Positions 11,100 through 22,571 of a stretch of DNA of 64,000 nt are shown here, piece by piece (positions within the stretch are counted from its first letter, which is position 1; each line of letters opens with the position of its first letter). Origin of the DNA: Xestospongia bergquistia (lineage: Eukaryota > Porifera > Demospongiae > Haplosclerida > Petrosiidae); contig OZ014411.1 of NCBI GenBank assembly GCA_963965975.1, forward strand, positions 12,664,501 through 12,728,500, read 5' to 3'. A program made the translations under genes and the position numbers. Below the pieces are notes generated by a model. That model was given only the letters and a program-made list of their open reading frames with translations, ran no database searches and was not told the origin of the DNA.

Positions 11100-12312
11100 A
11101 TGTTGGAACTCATTATTATTTTCACTATAGGCGGTATAACCCTTTGGAAACTTCAACCCACTGCACTCACTAAGACATCAGCTGTGAATGCTCTAAACAA
11201 GAGTCTACTACGTCAGGTAAGAAGTTAAGAACTATAGTCTGTCCAAGTTGAGAAGAGTCACTTATTTAAAAAGTGTTGTTTGTATGGTTCGAGGCATTCT
11301 CAGTCTTAACCTTGATGGCTTTATAGCTGCCTTAAATTGCTAAAGCTAAAGACAATACCTAGTTATTATTTTAATAACAATAATAGAACATTTGTTCATA
11401 TAATTAGAACTGTAATTTTGAATTGTCATGTGATACAGGCTGACATCTCAGGTGAAAATTGTTATTCTTTAAATCCTCAAAGGCACAAGTATGTCAATGA
11501 TATGCCATTGAAAATGAGTGGACTTTTATAGTTTGCTAATTTCTTGCACCACTAGAGAGATAAATTTTACATATAAAATGTGTGTGTTACAAGCTGAATT
11601 GATTGCTACAAGACCTATGCTGATGGCACGTAAAATGGCAAACTTATTTACATGACTGGGTGGCTGTTCTCAACTCAGACAGAGTATAGTAGATATAATT
11701 ATGATCTATTATTTGTTATATCTTCATTGCAGGTTAGAGAGAAAGTCGGAGTGTTCTTTTATGAGTCATCAAATCTCCATTATAGAGTGGATGATGATTT
11801 TGGACTTGTCTTTGTGGTAAGACCAATGTATGGACAGATAGATGTTATGTGTGAATGGACAGACAGTGATAAATATAATCACAATTATTGTTATATTGCT
11901 AGGTTGTTTATCGATGTACTTTTAAGCTATCGTATGTTGATGAGTTACTTGAACAAATTCATCTTGCTTTCCAAGATCGTTACAAGGATGATCTCAAGAA
12001 GGGATCACTTGATCCATCAGTCTATACTAATTTTGACAAAACATTCAAGGTAAATACATTCACATGACCATCATATGAGCTTTATATGTTCATCAGGAAG
12101 TATTAAGTCGTTTAGAGAATGAGTTGGATGATTCAGGTGCTCCCCCTCCTCTCTCTAATCACAATCATGATGATGATGTTGGCACTCCTTTCTTAAAAGG
12201 TTTTTTTCAAAACCTTCATGGGTTTATAGCTGGCTTAAATCGCAAAAGCCAATACCTGGTTATTATTATTATAATAATAACTATAACTATTCTAATTGCT
12301 GCTATAATATAA
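11100..12312 (+). CDS. SRP receptor alpha SRX-domain copy A (truncated gene)
   Basis: Four exons: 11100-11216 (MLELIIIFTIGGITLWKLQ through VNALNKSLLRQ), 11733-11816 (HYRVDDDFGLVFV), 11903-12049 (SYVDELLEQIHLAFQDRYK and on to FDKTFK) and 12097-12312. All internal borders are GT-AG and the frame stays open for 187 codons. This corresponds to the SRX domain at the N-terminus of the signal recognition particle receptor alpha subunit. In that protein SRX binds the beta subunit at the endoplasmic reticulum membrane. Neither the linker nor the NG GTPase domain follows. Instead the last exon passes through an Asp/Ser-rich linker into an Ile-rich tail that is also found inside intron 1 of the other copies. 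It is either a small SRX-only gene or a young pseudogene. The retained introns mean a DNA-level duplicate, not a retrocopy. Confidence 0.65.
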
Positions 12313-12431
12313 AATGATGTGGTTTGTAAAGAGATCATTTTTGTTTCAAAAAGCTGCTTTGAATACATGCAATGCAAGGTATTTTCAATAAAATCTTTTT
12401 TGGATTATTAAATAATTATTTGAGTACAAGT

Positions 12432-14103
12432 CCGCCGGAAATTAGTAGTGGGTGTAAGTAGTATACATAACACATACCACACCATCACAAATGAAATGCT
12501 TGTGGTAAATGTGGTTCTTTGAAGTTCCATGCGTAAATAAAAGGCCACGTGTGTGCGTGTGCATAGAGTATATCTTTTTTCTTATCTTGTAAAAAAAATT
12601 TCTTGGCAAATCTGTAAGTTAGAATTATATCTACATTATGTTATTAATTAAATTTGCAATAGTTTATCTAGCAATGGACCAAGGAAGCAGTTCATCTTCC
12701 TCGATTAATCAAGAGCCACAGCCTATACATAAGTTAGCTAAGAAACCTGGGAAGGGGGTTAGATTGACATCACAAACTAAATATGTTATTGACAAAGTAA
12801 GACAGTTCTTTGAGAAAGAGAAAAGAAAAGGAAGCTCAATTAAGAGAGAGAGAATTGTAGAACGTACATCAATAAGAAGTGTGCGTAATATTCATAACGA
12901 ATATATTTCTCGAGAGAATAAATTAGTGACTCCTGTTAAACGATACACAACATCTAGAGTACGTGTGAATCCAGACTTTTAATAAAGAAGTAATACGACG
13001 TACTGTTCTTAGCTTTTACATACAACGACAATATCCCACATTGACTACTATTTTAGCTAAACTAAAAGAGGATGGAGTTTTCAGAGGTGGTAGGTTTTGT
13101 CTATGGAAGGTTCTGCGAGAGTTGGGGTTTTCATACAAGAAAAGAGACAATAAACAATACATATATGAACAACGTAATATACTGGAACAAAGACATATAT
13201 ACTTGCAAACGATACTAAACTAAGAAATAACAACAGGACAATGATCTATACTGACGAAACATGGGTAAACACACATCACTGTAAAGAACATATTTGGGTA
13301 GACATCGATGGTAAAGGAGGATGGAAGGTGCCAAGTGGGAAAGGTCAACGATTGATTGTGGTTCATGCTGGTGGAGTGGAAGGTTGGGTTCCTGGTGCAG
13401 ACTTTGTTTTTAGATCTAAGACAAACTCAGCAGACTATCATGACAAAATGAATTCAGAACACTTTATGGAATGGTTTACACAACAGCTACTTCCAAACAT
13501 TCCACCTACATCCGTGATAGTTTTAGACAACGCCACATACCATAACAAACAAAAGGACAAACCTCCAACAACTGCAAACAGAAAAGATGATATTAAAAAA
13601 TGGTTAGACGAACATAACATAGAATATGATGACAAGGACATTAAAAAGACATTACTAGAGAAAGTAAAACAACACAACCAGCACCTTTGTACCTTACTAA
13701 TGAAGCAGCACATACACATGGACATACAGTTTTAAGGTTACCAGTAGCACATTGTGAACTCAATCCAATAGAGTTAACATGGACTTCTGTGAAAGGCTAT
13801 GTAGCTAAACATAATAAGACATACAACTTACCAGAAATTGAACGGCTCACACCTGATGGGTTTACATACACAACGACTGACATGTGGAGGAATTTTTGTA
13901 GACATGTTGTGGACATAGAAAATGAATACTTTGAAAAAGACGGACTTATTGAGGATACAATAGAAGAATTTATAATTGAACTTGGAGAAGATGATAGTGA
14001 CAATGATGATAACACTGACACTGACAATGACATGATGGACAAAGATGACAGACAGTTAATAGATGATATATCTACTCTACTATATATGATTTATCATACT
14101 TGA
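12432..14103 (+). mobile_element. Tc1/IS630-like transposon, right end missing
   Basis: The left boundary is at CCGCCGGAAATTAGTAGTGG (12432). The same sequence, inverted, forms the right end of a small element at 14.8 kb, and the similarity continues for about 130 bases. Coding sequence starts at 12674 and ends at 14103. Immediately after the stop the sequence returns to the intron-1 repeat of the SRX copies, so the element's right terminus is deleted. No TA target duplication can be seen. It lies inside the intron region of SRX copy B. Confidence 0.6.
12674..14103 (+). pseudogene. IS630/Tc1-type DDE transposase with three frameshifts
   Basis: The N-terminal part (from MDQGSSSSSSINQ) is Lys/Arg-rich and helical with a helix-turn-helix-like stretch (TLTTILAKLKEDG). 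The catalytic region shows YTDETWV (first Asp, about 13244), VIVLDNATYH (second Asp, about 13523) and LPVAHCELNPIE (final Glu, about 13765). These are the three acidic residues of the IS630-Tc1-mariner fold. A long Lys/Asp-rich insert separates the second Asp from the Glu. An acidic tail follows. Single-base frameshifts occur at about 12978 (TTTT run), 13215 and 13683, so this copy cannot make a full protein, although the catalytic triad is intact. Confidence 0.8.
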
Positions 14104-14330
14104 AGTTGGAGGTACAAGCATATCGAAGGTATCCCATTGAAAATGAATGGAGTTTTATAGTTTATTACTTTCTTGTACCACTAGAGCTAAAATTTATAAA
14201 TAAAATACGCATTTGCAAGCTGAATTGGTTGGTACAAGACTTATGTTGATAGCACGTAAAATGGCAAACTTACATGACTGGGTGGGTTCGTCCCATAATC
14301 TCTAAGGAAATGTGGAAGTGTCCCAATCTA

Positions 14331-14838
14331 AGGTCTGTTCGCGTTCACCTTGCCGGTAAAAAAATATCATAACTTTCTAATAACTCGACCAAATTCAAAA
14401 TTTCAAAGTCAAGTGGTTTCCTGACAACCATCCGGTTCTTTTGACGTCATTTTTTATATGATAGGACCCACAACAACAAGATTTGTTGTGCTTTCCATAA
14501 GGAAAGTATGGATGTTGACCACGAGGAATGTGATCTCGTGAAATTTCGTTAATCAATAAAATGGCTGCCTTTTGAAGAGAGAAAACAGTATGGTTAGAAA
14601 TTCATTCTATCTGTAAAACTCTAACCATAATTATAGATATAGATAAAAGCACTATACTAGTGTAGTTAATAATTTTTTTTTACAAGAAAAGAAAATCAAC
14701 AATGTACACACGGACACGTGGGCTTTTATTTTCATGAAATACACCACAAGTATTTAATTTATGATCTGTAGTATATGTTATGTATACTACTTACACCCAC
14801 TATTAATTTCCGGCGGCAAGGTTAACGTGAACAGACTA
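14331..14838. mobile_element. 508-bp TA-flanked miniature element inside the MULE
   Basis: The ends are AGGTCTGTTCGCGTTCACC at 14331 and, inverted, TAGTCTGTTCACGTTAACC at 14838, each next to a TA dinucleotide (14329-14330, 14839-14840). It has no coding capacity. The right arm (GCCGCCGGAAATTAATAG and beyond) matches the left arm of the Tc1-like transposase element at 12432 for about 130 bases. It is therefore probably a non-autonomous member of that family. Confidence 0.6.
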
Positions 14839-14921
14839 TAGTGTTAATTTAATGTTAACATAGTGTTAATTAATCTAATAAGTAATAAGAATAAGTGTAT
14901 CTATAAAGAGTTCAGCACAAG

Positions 14922-16261
14922 TTAGTAATCAAAAGAAACTACACAATGGCTTAAACTAGATAAAAATGATTCTAATGTTATGATGCCTCCTGTGAACTCT
15001 TCCATCAATTTCTTGATGGTCTCCTCATGTCTCACCACCTTGCTCTTCTTAGCTCTCACTCTCCCAGCTCCTGATAACTGCTCTTTGGTGACTTCAGCGG
15101 TGGCCTGCTCCTTCTGGATCACTTCAATGAACTCAAAAGAGATTGGGATATGGTTTCCGTGCCATTTTCTTTAGGCGATTATGCAAGCCTTCAATGTGGT
15201 TGTTTGTGCGTGGGCCATCATGGTTGGAGTAATTCCATTTCCTCACAGGAAAATGTCCATCTAACCATGTAGATTTGAAGTATCGGATGAATTCATCTGC
15301 CTCACTAGTCTGGGGTGCTTCTGATTCAACCAGGGTCCAAGCAATCCTAATGAATCTTGGAGGAATAAAGGGTAGTGCAGCAGCTTTATGGATGAAGTTC
15401 CTGGTGTCTGCATCATTTTTGTACAGATCAGCCATCCCAAGAGCCTGGATTTTCCTCCATAGACATTGTGAGAAGTGGAAGTAGCATCCTTGAATCTCAA
15501 TGCCTGGCAACTGCATCTCGAGAGATTGGATTACTGCAAGCTCAAAATCTGTGGACTCATCTGCAGGCCTCGATTCTGTAGCTCTTCCTTGAGGTATGTA
15601 AACATCCTGTTGTAATCTGCTTGGGTCTTGGATGGTAGCAAGGCATAAATCAGACGAAACTGCTGGCCATGGACAAATCCATTGATGGTGAAAAGTTGCA
15701 TAAACATACTAGGGCAGACCTGGAATGTTCCGTCAACATATATCGCATCAAGATCACAAAGGAAATGGAGCATGGCATCTGTAGAAAAGATCAAAATGCG
15801 ATTGCTGGAGCCCTCATTTTGGAGCAGAAATCTCTCCCCAGATAGTGTATTCACCCAATCACCATGGCAGTCAGATTGATCTCAGCTCTTGTTTTAGGGA
15901 GTAGAGGGAGCCTCTTTCGTCTACTTCTGTACATGGATGATTTGAATGAGGAATAGGTAGGTAAAGTTGGGGCAACATCTGAGAAGTCTGGCTGTGTGCT
16001 GAGTTCTACCAGTGCCTCATTGTACAGAGTTGGAACAGGGGTCACCTCTTCTCTAGCCCTCTTTCTAAGTTTGCTTTTTTATCTCCTCCACTCGAGTGGT
16101 TGCAGGGTTGACTGCATGGGTGTGTCCATTTGTTTGCTGTAGTATGTCTGTACCAAGTGTAGTGATTCTAGCAGCACATGATCTCTTGTAGCATCTCCAG
16201 TAACAGGTTCCATTGTCTAGTTTCCATGATTGATATTTGAAATGGGTTCTGGCAACCCTAC
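14922..16261 (-). pseudogene. MULE transposase with FLYWCH finger, frameshifted
   Basis: Near 16100-16260 the minus strand encodes a FLYWCH-type zinc finger (NGTCYWRCYKRSCAARITT, later NGHTHAVNP). Then come a linker (LYNEALVELSTQPDFSDV), VNTLSGERFLLQNEG, the first catalytic Asp in AIYVDGTFQVCP (about 15750), the second in STDFELAVIQS (about 15545), and GCYFHFSQCLWRKIQALG with the CxxH pattern of MULE transposases. A conserved downstream helix region includes NHDGPRTNNHIEGLHNRL. Single-base frameshifts at about 15858, 15560 and 15140 and a break between finger and core inactivate it. The C-terminal basic piece ends at 14922. Confidence 0.8.
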
Positions 16262-16790
16262 CTTTTATCCTAGAGAGTACCTGTCAAAAACTCTCTGATG
16301 CTAATTGATCAAAGCATTAGACATTTTGGGACACTTCCACGTTTCCTTAGACGTTATGGGATTAGACATTATGGGACTAATCCGACTGGGTGGCACTTCT
16401 CAACTCAGACAGAATGCAGTAGATATATTGCAATCTAATATTTATTATATCTTCATTGCAGAGAGAAAAAGTGAGTGTTCTATTATGAGTTATCAAGATT
16501 CCATTATAGATTGGATGATGATTTTGGACTTTATGGTAAGACCAATGTATGGACAGATAGATGGATGGATGTTATGTATGAATGGATAGACAGTGATAAA
16601 TATAATCACATTCATTGTTATTATATTGTCTATCAACCTACTATTCAGCTATTGTATGTTGATAAGTTACTTGAACAGGTTTATCAAGCTTTTCAAGATC
16701 GTTACAAGGATGATCTCATGAAGGGATCACTTGCTCCATCAGTGTACACTAATTTTGGTGACGTGTCCAAAGTAAATACGCACACATGAC

Positions 16791-18340
16791 CGTCATCCTT
16801 TTCCGTTGCATAACTCCGTTTCACTATCTTCTGAAGTAATCAGTTCTGGGACAAGATACAAGAGACAGTTCCTTTCATCATTTGTAGTTATAGAATTCAT
16901 TCTTTTAAGAGCACTCTTATGCCATGATGACTTCTGGTGATGTGATAATGACTATAATAATAACAATACGAGCAAACAATTACCTGTAACAATCTATTCT
17001 CTTTCCTTTTTTCGGATGTAAACATCTGTGTTGTTCATTTTATATTGACCTGCCAGACTAGTGAAGTACACTTGAGCAGGCACTATTTACAATAAGTAAT
17101 TAATCAGAGAATTACTAAGGTTAAGAACTCACTCAAAATTATTGCTGTCAATTAAGCCTTTGGTAATGATCCTTTTACCTCTATGATCTTTTTTAGTACT
17201 GTCTGATTGCATTTATACTTTACTGATTTGCTATAAAGTAAGAAAATCTATCACATTAACTTTACAGATACGACTTAAAGTCTCACAGATTATTATCATC
17301 AGTCATCACACCCTTCAATAGATTTGTACACCTTAATAACAGCATTCTAAAATTAATGTATCAACTATAAATGAAATAACTTACCCTAACTTCTGTTGTA
17401 GGCTTGACAATTTAAAGAGAATGTTTATTAGGGTCAGAATCTCTTTCTTGATGTCTTTAATTTCCTGTAAAGATTCTTCCATCTATCATCTTGGGATTAC
17501 TGTCACTTTAGTAACCATAGAATGTTTCGTTTTCGACACAGAAGCAAAGCTATGAAGTCTGAAATCAAGGAAAATGATTATTCTCAACCCGACCATTCAT
17601 TGGGAATGGGAGGACCTGTGAAACATAATTATATGTATACAATAGACAATTGCTAGTGACAGTGACTTTTGTCTTACTCGACCACACTTTCTGTGAACAC
17701 TGTAAGATTGAAATAAGAACTTCACACCAGGACAATGGATTACTTGGACTAACTATTACTCTAATATCTATTGAATGTTTATTTTCGTTTTTTGTTTGGG
17801 TCTCATTACAAAGTGTCTGAGAAAGTTGTATACTTATTACTGTGCCATGTATTTATTAATTGATTAAATTTCTCATAACTATGTTTTCTAAATACTTGTG
17901 CATTTTTCTATGGAATTTTGTTCAGAAATCTGATGTTTCCTGATGAGAGGAAACTTGACAAAAATTTCAAATTTGTATATGGAAATTTGAATGGAATTTT
18001 GGCTATTGTATTTCCACAAAGATTTTCCTCATGGAAATGTATAGGAAACATACATAGTGCAAATGTAAATTATCACGAAACAAACAGACACCAGCTATAT
18101 ATATATGTGAACATAAGTTTATTCGTCGTACAGTAGCATTCATGAATTCACCTTATACTCATGAGTCTGCATGTTAACATAAATTCAAATATCTCTTACT
18201 CACTGATCAATTAATGTAAATAGTCCCTCTTTGAATAGATTAATAATATTCAGCTAGTACTTCATACTTCTAGTTTGGAAATAAATGACTGTACTACAGA
18301 ACATGTCACTTCATTCATACAATATATCAACTTACACTGT
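16791..18340. other. Intergenic, no recognisable feature
   Basis: AT-rich sequence between the SRX/transposon mosaic and the Ig region. An open frame on the plus strand at 17918-18136 has no splice context, no domain and poor codon character. I see no repeat shared with the rest of the window. Confidence 0.5.
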
Positions 18341-18350
18341 ATTAACTATG

Positions 18351-18510
18351 TATCCTTTTTATCACCACAAAAACAACACCAGTAACAGCGACAAGAACAA
18401 TAACAAAAATAAACAAATAGAAATAGAACAACTCCAATGAGAGGTCCTGAGTTTGGAATGCTACCAAAGAACACTGTCCTACACTTGGTATACCATTCAC
18501 AATTCTGTGG
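18351..18510 (-). other. Possible hydrophobic terminal exon
   Basis: After a good acceptor (TCTCACAG, near 18510) the minus strand reads WYTKCRTVFFGSIPNSGP followed by a hydrophobic, Cys-rich segment (GVVLFLFVYFCYC) and a short charged end GDKKDT before a stop. A second frame is also hydrophobic. It could be the membrane-spanning last exon of a decayed Ig-type gene, since a decayed Ig exon lies at 19.7-20.0 kb on the same strand. Weak call. Confidence 0.25.
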
Positions 18511-19734
18511 TCTGTGAGATAATACAAATATAATCAAAAATGTCTCACTAAAACAACAACAGTATATTCTCCTGGATGTAAGGTAGTTAAGACTAACAAT
18601 AGAAGTTGTTGTATTCTGAGATGTTGTTGAAGTAAGTTTTTATTATAGTGATGCAAGTAGCCATTATTCCACAACTCCATGGTGTAGAGTGTGGAAGAAA
18701 AAGACATTGATATCTGATATCATTAGTAACAGGAGTTATGTTAACTGCATATTTGTATCCAAGATGTATCTATACAATGTATAGAAAGTATTGAGAGAAT
18801 GACTATAAGTTATATAGTAGTAATTTACTAAAATTGTCAATTTATGTTATATTTAGTAATAAGTTCAAATTAGATCAGATGAAATCAGCTGAACAGTTAA
18901 AATGATCAATAGAAGACACCAGATGTGGTCCTTTGTTTATCATAATACTTCCATTGTTTGCTACATACATATTACAGTCACTGTGATTAGATTAATATCC
19001 ACATGTTATGTTAATAGATACAGGAGTAGTATGTGATGAAGTATAAATTAATCAACATTATTAACCTGTATTGAGAGGATAGGATCAATGAACAAAGGAC
19101 AATATTAATGATATAGTTTATAGTAATATTTACTAATGAAGTAATGAAATAGTAATTTTCTCATTTTCAGTATTAGCTCCTGTTAGTAGTTGATATAATT
19201 ACTGCAAATATCTCATTAGATATAATAATATTACTTAGTATATAATATATACTAGTACTAGTAGTGATGTCAGTACTAGTAATGTTAAGTTCTATAGTAG
19301 TAGTATAATAGAGTACGGACAACCAAGTTTATCAGATGGAAAGGAAGTTAACTATTAATAATTATTAAAATCGCTGATTATAGCATAAATATTGTATACC
19401 TTGATACTAAACAGCAGTGGTTGTTAGTGATGTCTAGTAACAGACTTGTTATTACTCTCATTTTTATATGTGGTACTTAGATAATATCAAACATTAAGTT
19501 CACTCTGTCATTCCATATCATTTGTTATTTGTTAAACTTTATTGCTTCATATCTATAAACAACAACAATAATTCTTACACAATCAAATGACATTCAAATA
19601 CCATTAGGAGATATTTTGTGATTTCTGAAGACTATTTATTATAGAATATAATTATGAGAGTGTTAATAATACTTTATAACTCATTACATTTTGTTATAAT
19701 AATATCATGTTGACTTTGTGAAGTTGAATTACAT

Positions 19735-19960
19735 ATCAAAACATCACCAACATTGAGTACATTGATATTAAAATAGCCTTTGAATTTATAAGAATTAATA
19801 ATACCATTAATAAAGAAGTACCATTTAGTGACCACATAATATCAGGAAGGCATGATTTCCACTTAGAAAACAATATTGCATACAGAAACAGGTGCTTAGT
19901 GGTACAGGATATGAATTACCATTAGAAGGACACTGCTGGCCTGATACATCACCTGCAGTG
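19735..19960 (-). pseudogene. Decayed copy of Ig-gene exon 2
   Basis: This stretch aligns by eye with exon 2 of the Ig gene (22131-22454) in the same orientation. It shares the blocks around AGTGACCA, GTGGTACAGGATATGA and AGAAGGACACTG, but has large gaps and stops. It shows that an older tandem duplicate once lay downstream of the present gene. The rest of 18.5-20.8 kb is AT-rich with no exon I can support. Confidence 0.5.
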
Positions 19961-20836
19961 TATAGCAATAGACAAGGAAACAACATATATTAATCATATA
20001 ACTAATACTCTAGACAATCATATATAGAGAACAACATACCAGTTCATCTTTACAATGACAATAATAACCCTCAGGTTTACCATCCTCTTAACATCTTCAT
20101 CTTATTTATAATATTAGTACAAATAGTTCATAAGCATTGTTACATAGATTTCTACTCTAACTATATGATGTCTCTAGTCTGTCTCTCTTGTCATCTGAAT
20201 CTGATTAATGAACTCTCCTTTTACAATGTCAATAATATAATAGATAATACAATGTCAATAAAAATATTTTACAATGTCAATATTATAATATTAGTAGTAT
20301 GCAGTTCCTACAATAATGTGACCACAAGTTCATAATGACTGTCAGATAAATTTTTAAAAAGTTTATGGTAACATCACTAATAACAAATGATCAATGAGTA
20401 TTTTCAAGTGTCATAGTAAAAAGAATTCTTTATTGTTGACAGCACAAAAGTTTAGTATTGACAGCTTATTATATAATAATTACTACAAAAATTTTATAAA
20501 AGATTTGAACATTGATTTCCGGTAATAGTTAATTACCTGGATAATTTTAATAATCATCATCATTGTCTTGTTGTTATTGTTCACCAGGAAATACTTCACA
20601 CATTCATTTTATCATTTCTATTCACTAATGTGGTATATGATATATTACATTGTATAATAAGTACTTGTTCCTATGTTACATTAGACTGCACAATAATATC
20701 AGGAGATGTTATAGGATAATTTTATGTGCTATCTAAATGTAAAAAAAATATTATATAAACTATTATATTAACATGTATGACCTTTTTTTTCATTTATAAA
20801 TAGTCAATACAGAATATACTAAAATTATAACAGCTG

Positions 20837-22571
20837 TCAATATGGAGAGATCACACTAGCTACTATGACTGATATTAATATCAACATTGTAATACTACTA
20901 GTAGTAGTAGCAGTATTAGCAGTACTAGTAGTAGTAGTACTAGGAGTAGTACTAGGAGTAGCAGTACTAGTAGTAGTAGTACTAGGAGTAGTAGTAGTAG
21001 TAGTACCAGCAGTAGCTAAAACAAATAGATATATTAATTGGATTATCAGTTTGACTTACTTTGTGGTCCAGTTTCAATACTTATACTCACTGGTGTACTG
21101 GCACCTACTATATTGCTAACAGAATTAAGTACGATAACAGTAAAATTATATATTGTAAGTGGCTTAAGGCCTGATATAGTTGTCTCTGTCCCAGGAACTG
21201 GTCCTTGTTTATCAGAGTCAAACATATTGCTATTACTAATAGCTTCATATGTTATATTAACTCCAATAACATCAGCATTGCCACTAAAACCATAAAACCA
21301 GGTCAGTTTAACAGAATTGGTACCAATTAGTTGAGAAATTAAAGAAGTAACAGGAGAAGGAGCAACTGGAGGTGGAAAGAGTGAAAGAGAAAGAAAGATT
21401 TGTAATCTGCATTAACCTAACTTAACTAACCTTGTACAGTGATATTTACAGCAGTAGCACTGTCCATTCCAAGTATATTTTCTGTTACACATACATACCT
21501 CCCACTGTCTATTAGTCCTCGAGGAGTTAAAGTTAACTCAGAGTATGTAGTCTGAGTATTGACTGAAATATGAGTGGAGTTATCAGGATCAAGGACACTT
21601 CCATTTTGTTGCCATGTCACATTTTCAGGAACAGGATTTCCATCAAAGGTACAGTTAATAGTGACCATGTTTCCTATGGGTAATGCTGAGCTAGCAGAAG
21701 CGATAGAGGTGATAGCTACAGGATCTAAAATTAGAGAATAATATCAGAGAGGATGAACATATCAACAAGGCAATGACTGCAAAGAGAATTTACTTACATT
21801 GCACATTAATAGTGACATTGGACATGGTAATGTCCGGTACAATATCTTTAGTCGACTGACAAATATAGAGTCCACTAGATTGTCTTTGAATATTACTGAA
21901 TGACAAGTTGAGAGGAGGAGAGTTGACTTTATTTGTAAGCTCACCACCAGTACTGTTGAACCATTGATAGAATGTAGTCCCAAGATTAGTATTTCCAGGA
22001 TTATCACATGAAAGGGTAAGATTTGTACCTTCTTTAAAATCTACTACACCATTATGAGACAGGGTGGGATTTCTAAAGACTATCTAAATAATATAATATG
22101 TTAGAGTATGATATATATATCATAACTTACTAAATTCTGCTATGGTAATACCATATTCAAATTGGCCTGATGATGAATTACATGTCAGAACATTTCCAAC
22201 ATCAAATACATTGTCAGGATTTAGTAGAATCAACACATTACTACTAGGATTTAGCAGAACGCCTCCATTCATACTGCCATTAGTTAATATAGTACCACTA
22301 AGTGACCATATAACATCAGTCGGGCATGGAGGGTCTGCAGTTATAAAACAACATCGAAGGCAGAAAGGGTTGCTAAGTGGTACAGGATATGACTGAGGAC
22401 CAAAAAAGTTACGAGAATTAGCATTAGAAGGACACTGTTGACCTTGTACACCACCTACAATTCAGAGAGAAATAGAACAACACTCAAGATAATACATAGT
22501 AATTAGTGATGAACTGCTGCCAACCTACCAAACACTATGGTAGCTACAACACAGTAGACTATGAGCAGCAT
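20837..22571 (-). CDS. Secreted/anchored Ig-Ig-Ig-FN3 protein with Thr-rich stalk
   Basis: Six exons close in frame with phase-1 junctions throughout: 22529-22571, 22131-22454, 21798-22079, 21431-21724, 21060-21365 and 20837-21015, giving 475 aa. Introns are 44-74 bases. Exon 1 is a signal peptide (MLLIVYCVVATIVFG). Exon 2 is a divergent Ig-like module with extra cysteines (CLRCCF, then LTCNSSSGQFEYG). Exon 3 is an Ig domain (LTLSCDNPG, FYQWFNSTGG, SGLYICQS). Exon 4 is a second clear Ig domain (VTINCTFDGNPVPENVTWQQ, DSGRYVCVTE). Exon 5 is a fibronectin type III domain (VKLTWFYGF, TISGLKPLTIYNFTV). The last exon gives a Thr/Ser/Pro-rich stalk and a short hydrophobic end (ILISVIVASVISPY) without a basic cytoplasmic tail, which suggests a GPI-type or short membrane anchor. 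Many N-glycosylation motifs are visible. Likely an adhesion or recognition receptor; ligand unknown. Confidence 0.85.
20886..21010. repeat. AGT-triplet tract encoding the Thr stalk
   Basis: Imperfect AGT/ACT triplet repeats, read on the minus strand as ACT codons (Thr) with interspersed CCT, AGT and GCT (Pro, Ser, Ala). They make up almost the whole last exon stalk of the Ig-FN3 gene. Triplet slippage would lengthen or shorten the stalk without breaking the frame. Confidence 0.85.

Larger units (their letters stand above)
14286..16383 (-). mobile_element. MULE (Mutator-like) transposon with 10-bp target duplication
   Basis: The direct repeat GACTGGGTGG occurs at 14276-14285 and 16384-16393. 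The undisturbed SRX copy A has it once, at about 11654. The inner termini are inverted repeats: TCCCATAATCTCTAAGGAAA at 14290 against the complement of the segment 16325-16368, which shares GTGGAAGTGTCCCA. The right terminus carries an extra duplication of TCCCATAATGTCTAA. A 9-10 base target duplication and a MULE transposase inside fit the Mutator superfamily. The minus strand is coding. Confidence 0.85.
12200..16790 (+). pseudogene. SRX-domain copy B, split by transposons
   Basis: This is the second, tandem SRX copy. The intron-1 repeat begins near 12200, is interrupted by the Tc1-like element (12432-14103), resumes 14104-14285, is interrupted by the MULE (14286-16383), and continues into a damaged exon 2 (about 16464-16535, with a small deletion after DDDFGLY) and an exon 3 at about 16630-16771 (LLYVDKLLEQVYQAFQDRY, ending FGDVSK). 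The exon 3 acceptor has been lost by deletion. Exon 1 is absent. It follows copy A head to tail, the same order (exons 1-2-3-4, intron repeat, exons 2-3) seen in copies D and E at 49.3-51.1 kb. Confidence 0.7.

Noticed and set aside
13438..14042. Minus-strand open frames opposite the IS630-like transposase
   Set aside because: Ser/Met-rich shadows of the acidic and Asn-rich sense frame, which carries the DDE motifs.
12432..14816. A single 2.4-kb transposon bounded by CCGCCGG inverted repeats at 12432 and 14816
   Set aside because: The interval contains SRX intron sequence (14104-14285) and the MULE's left end, so the right arm belongs to the separate miniature element inside the MULE.
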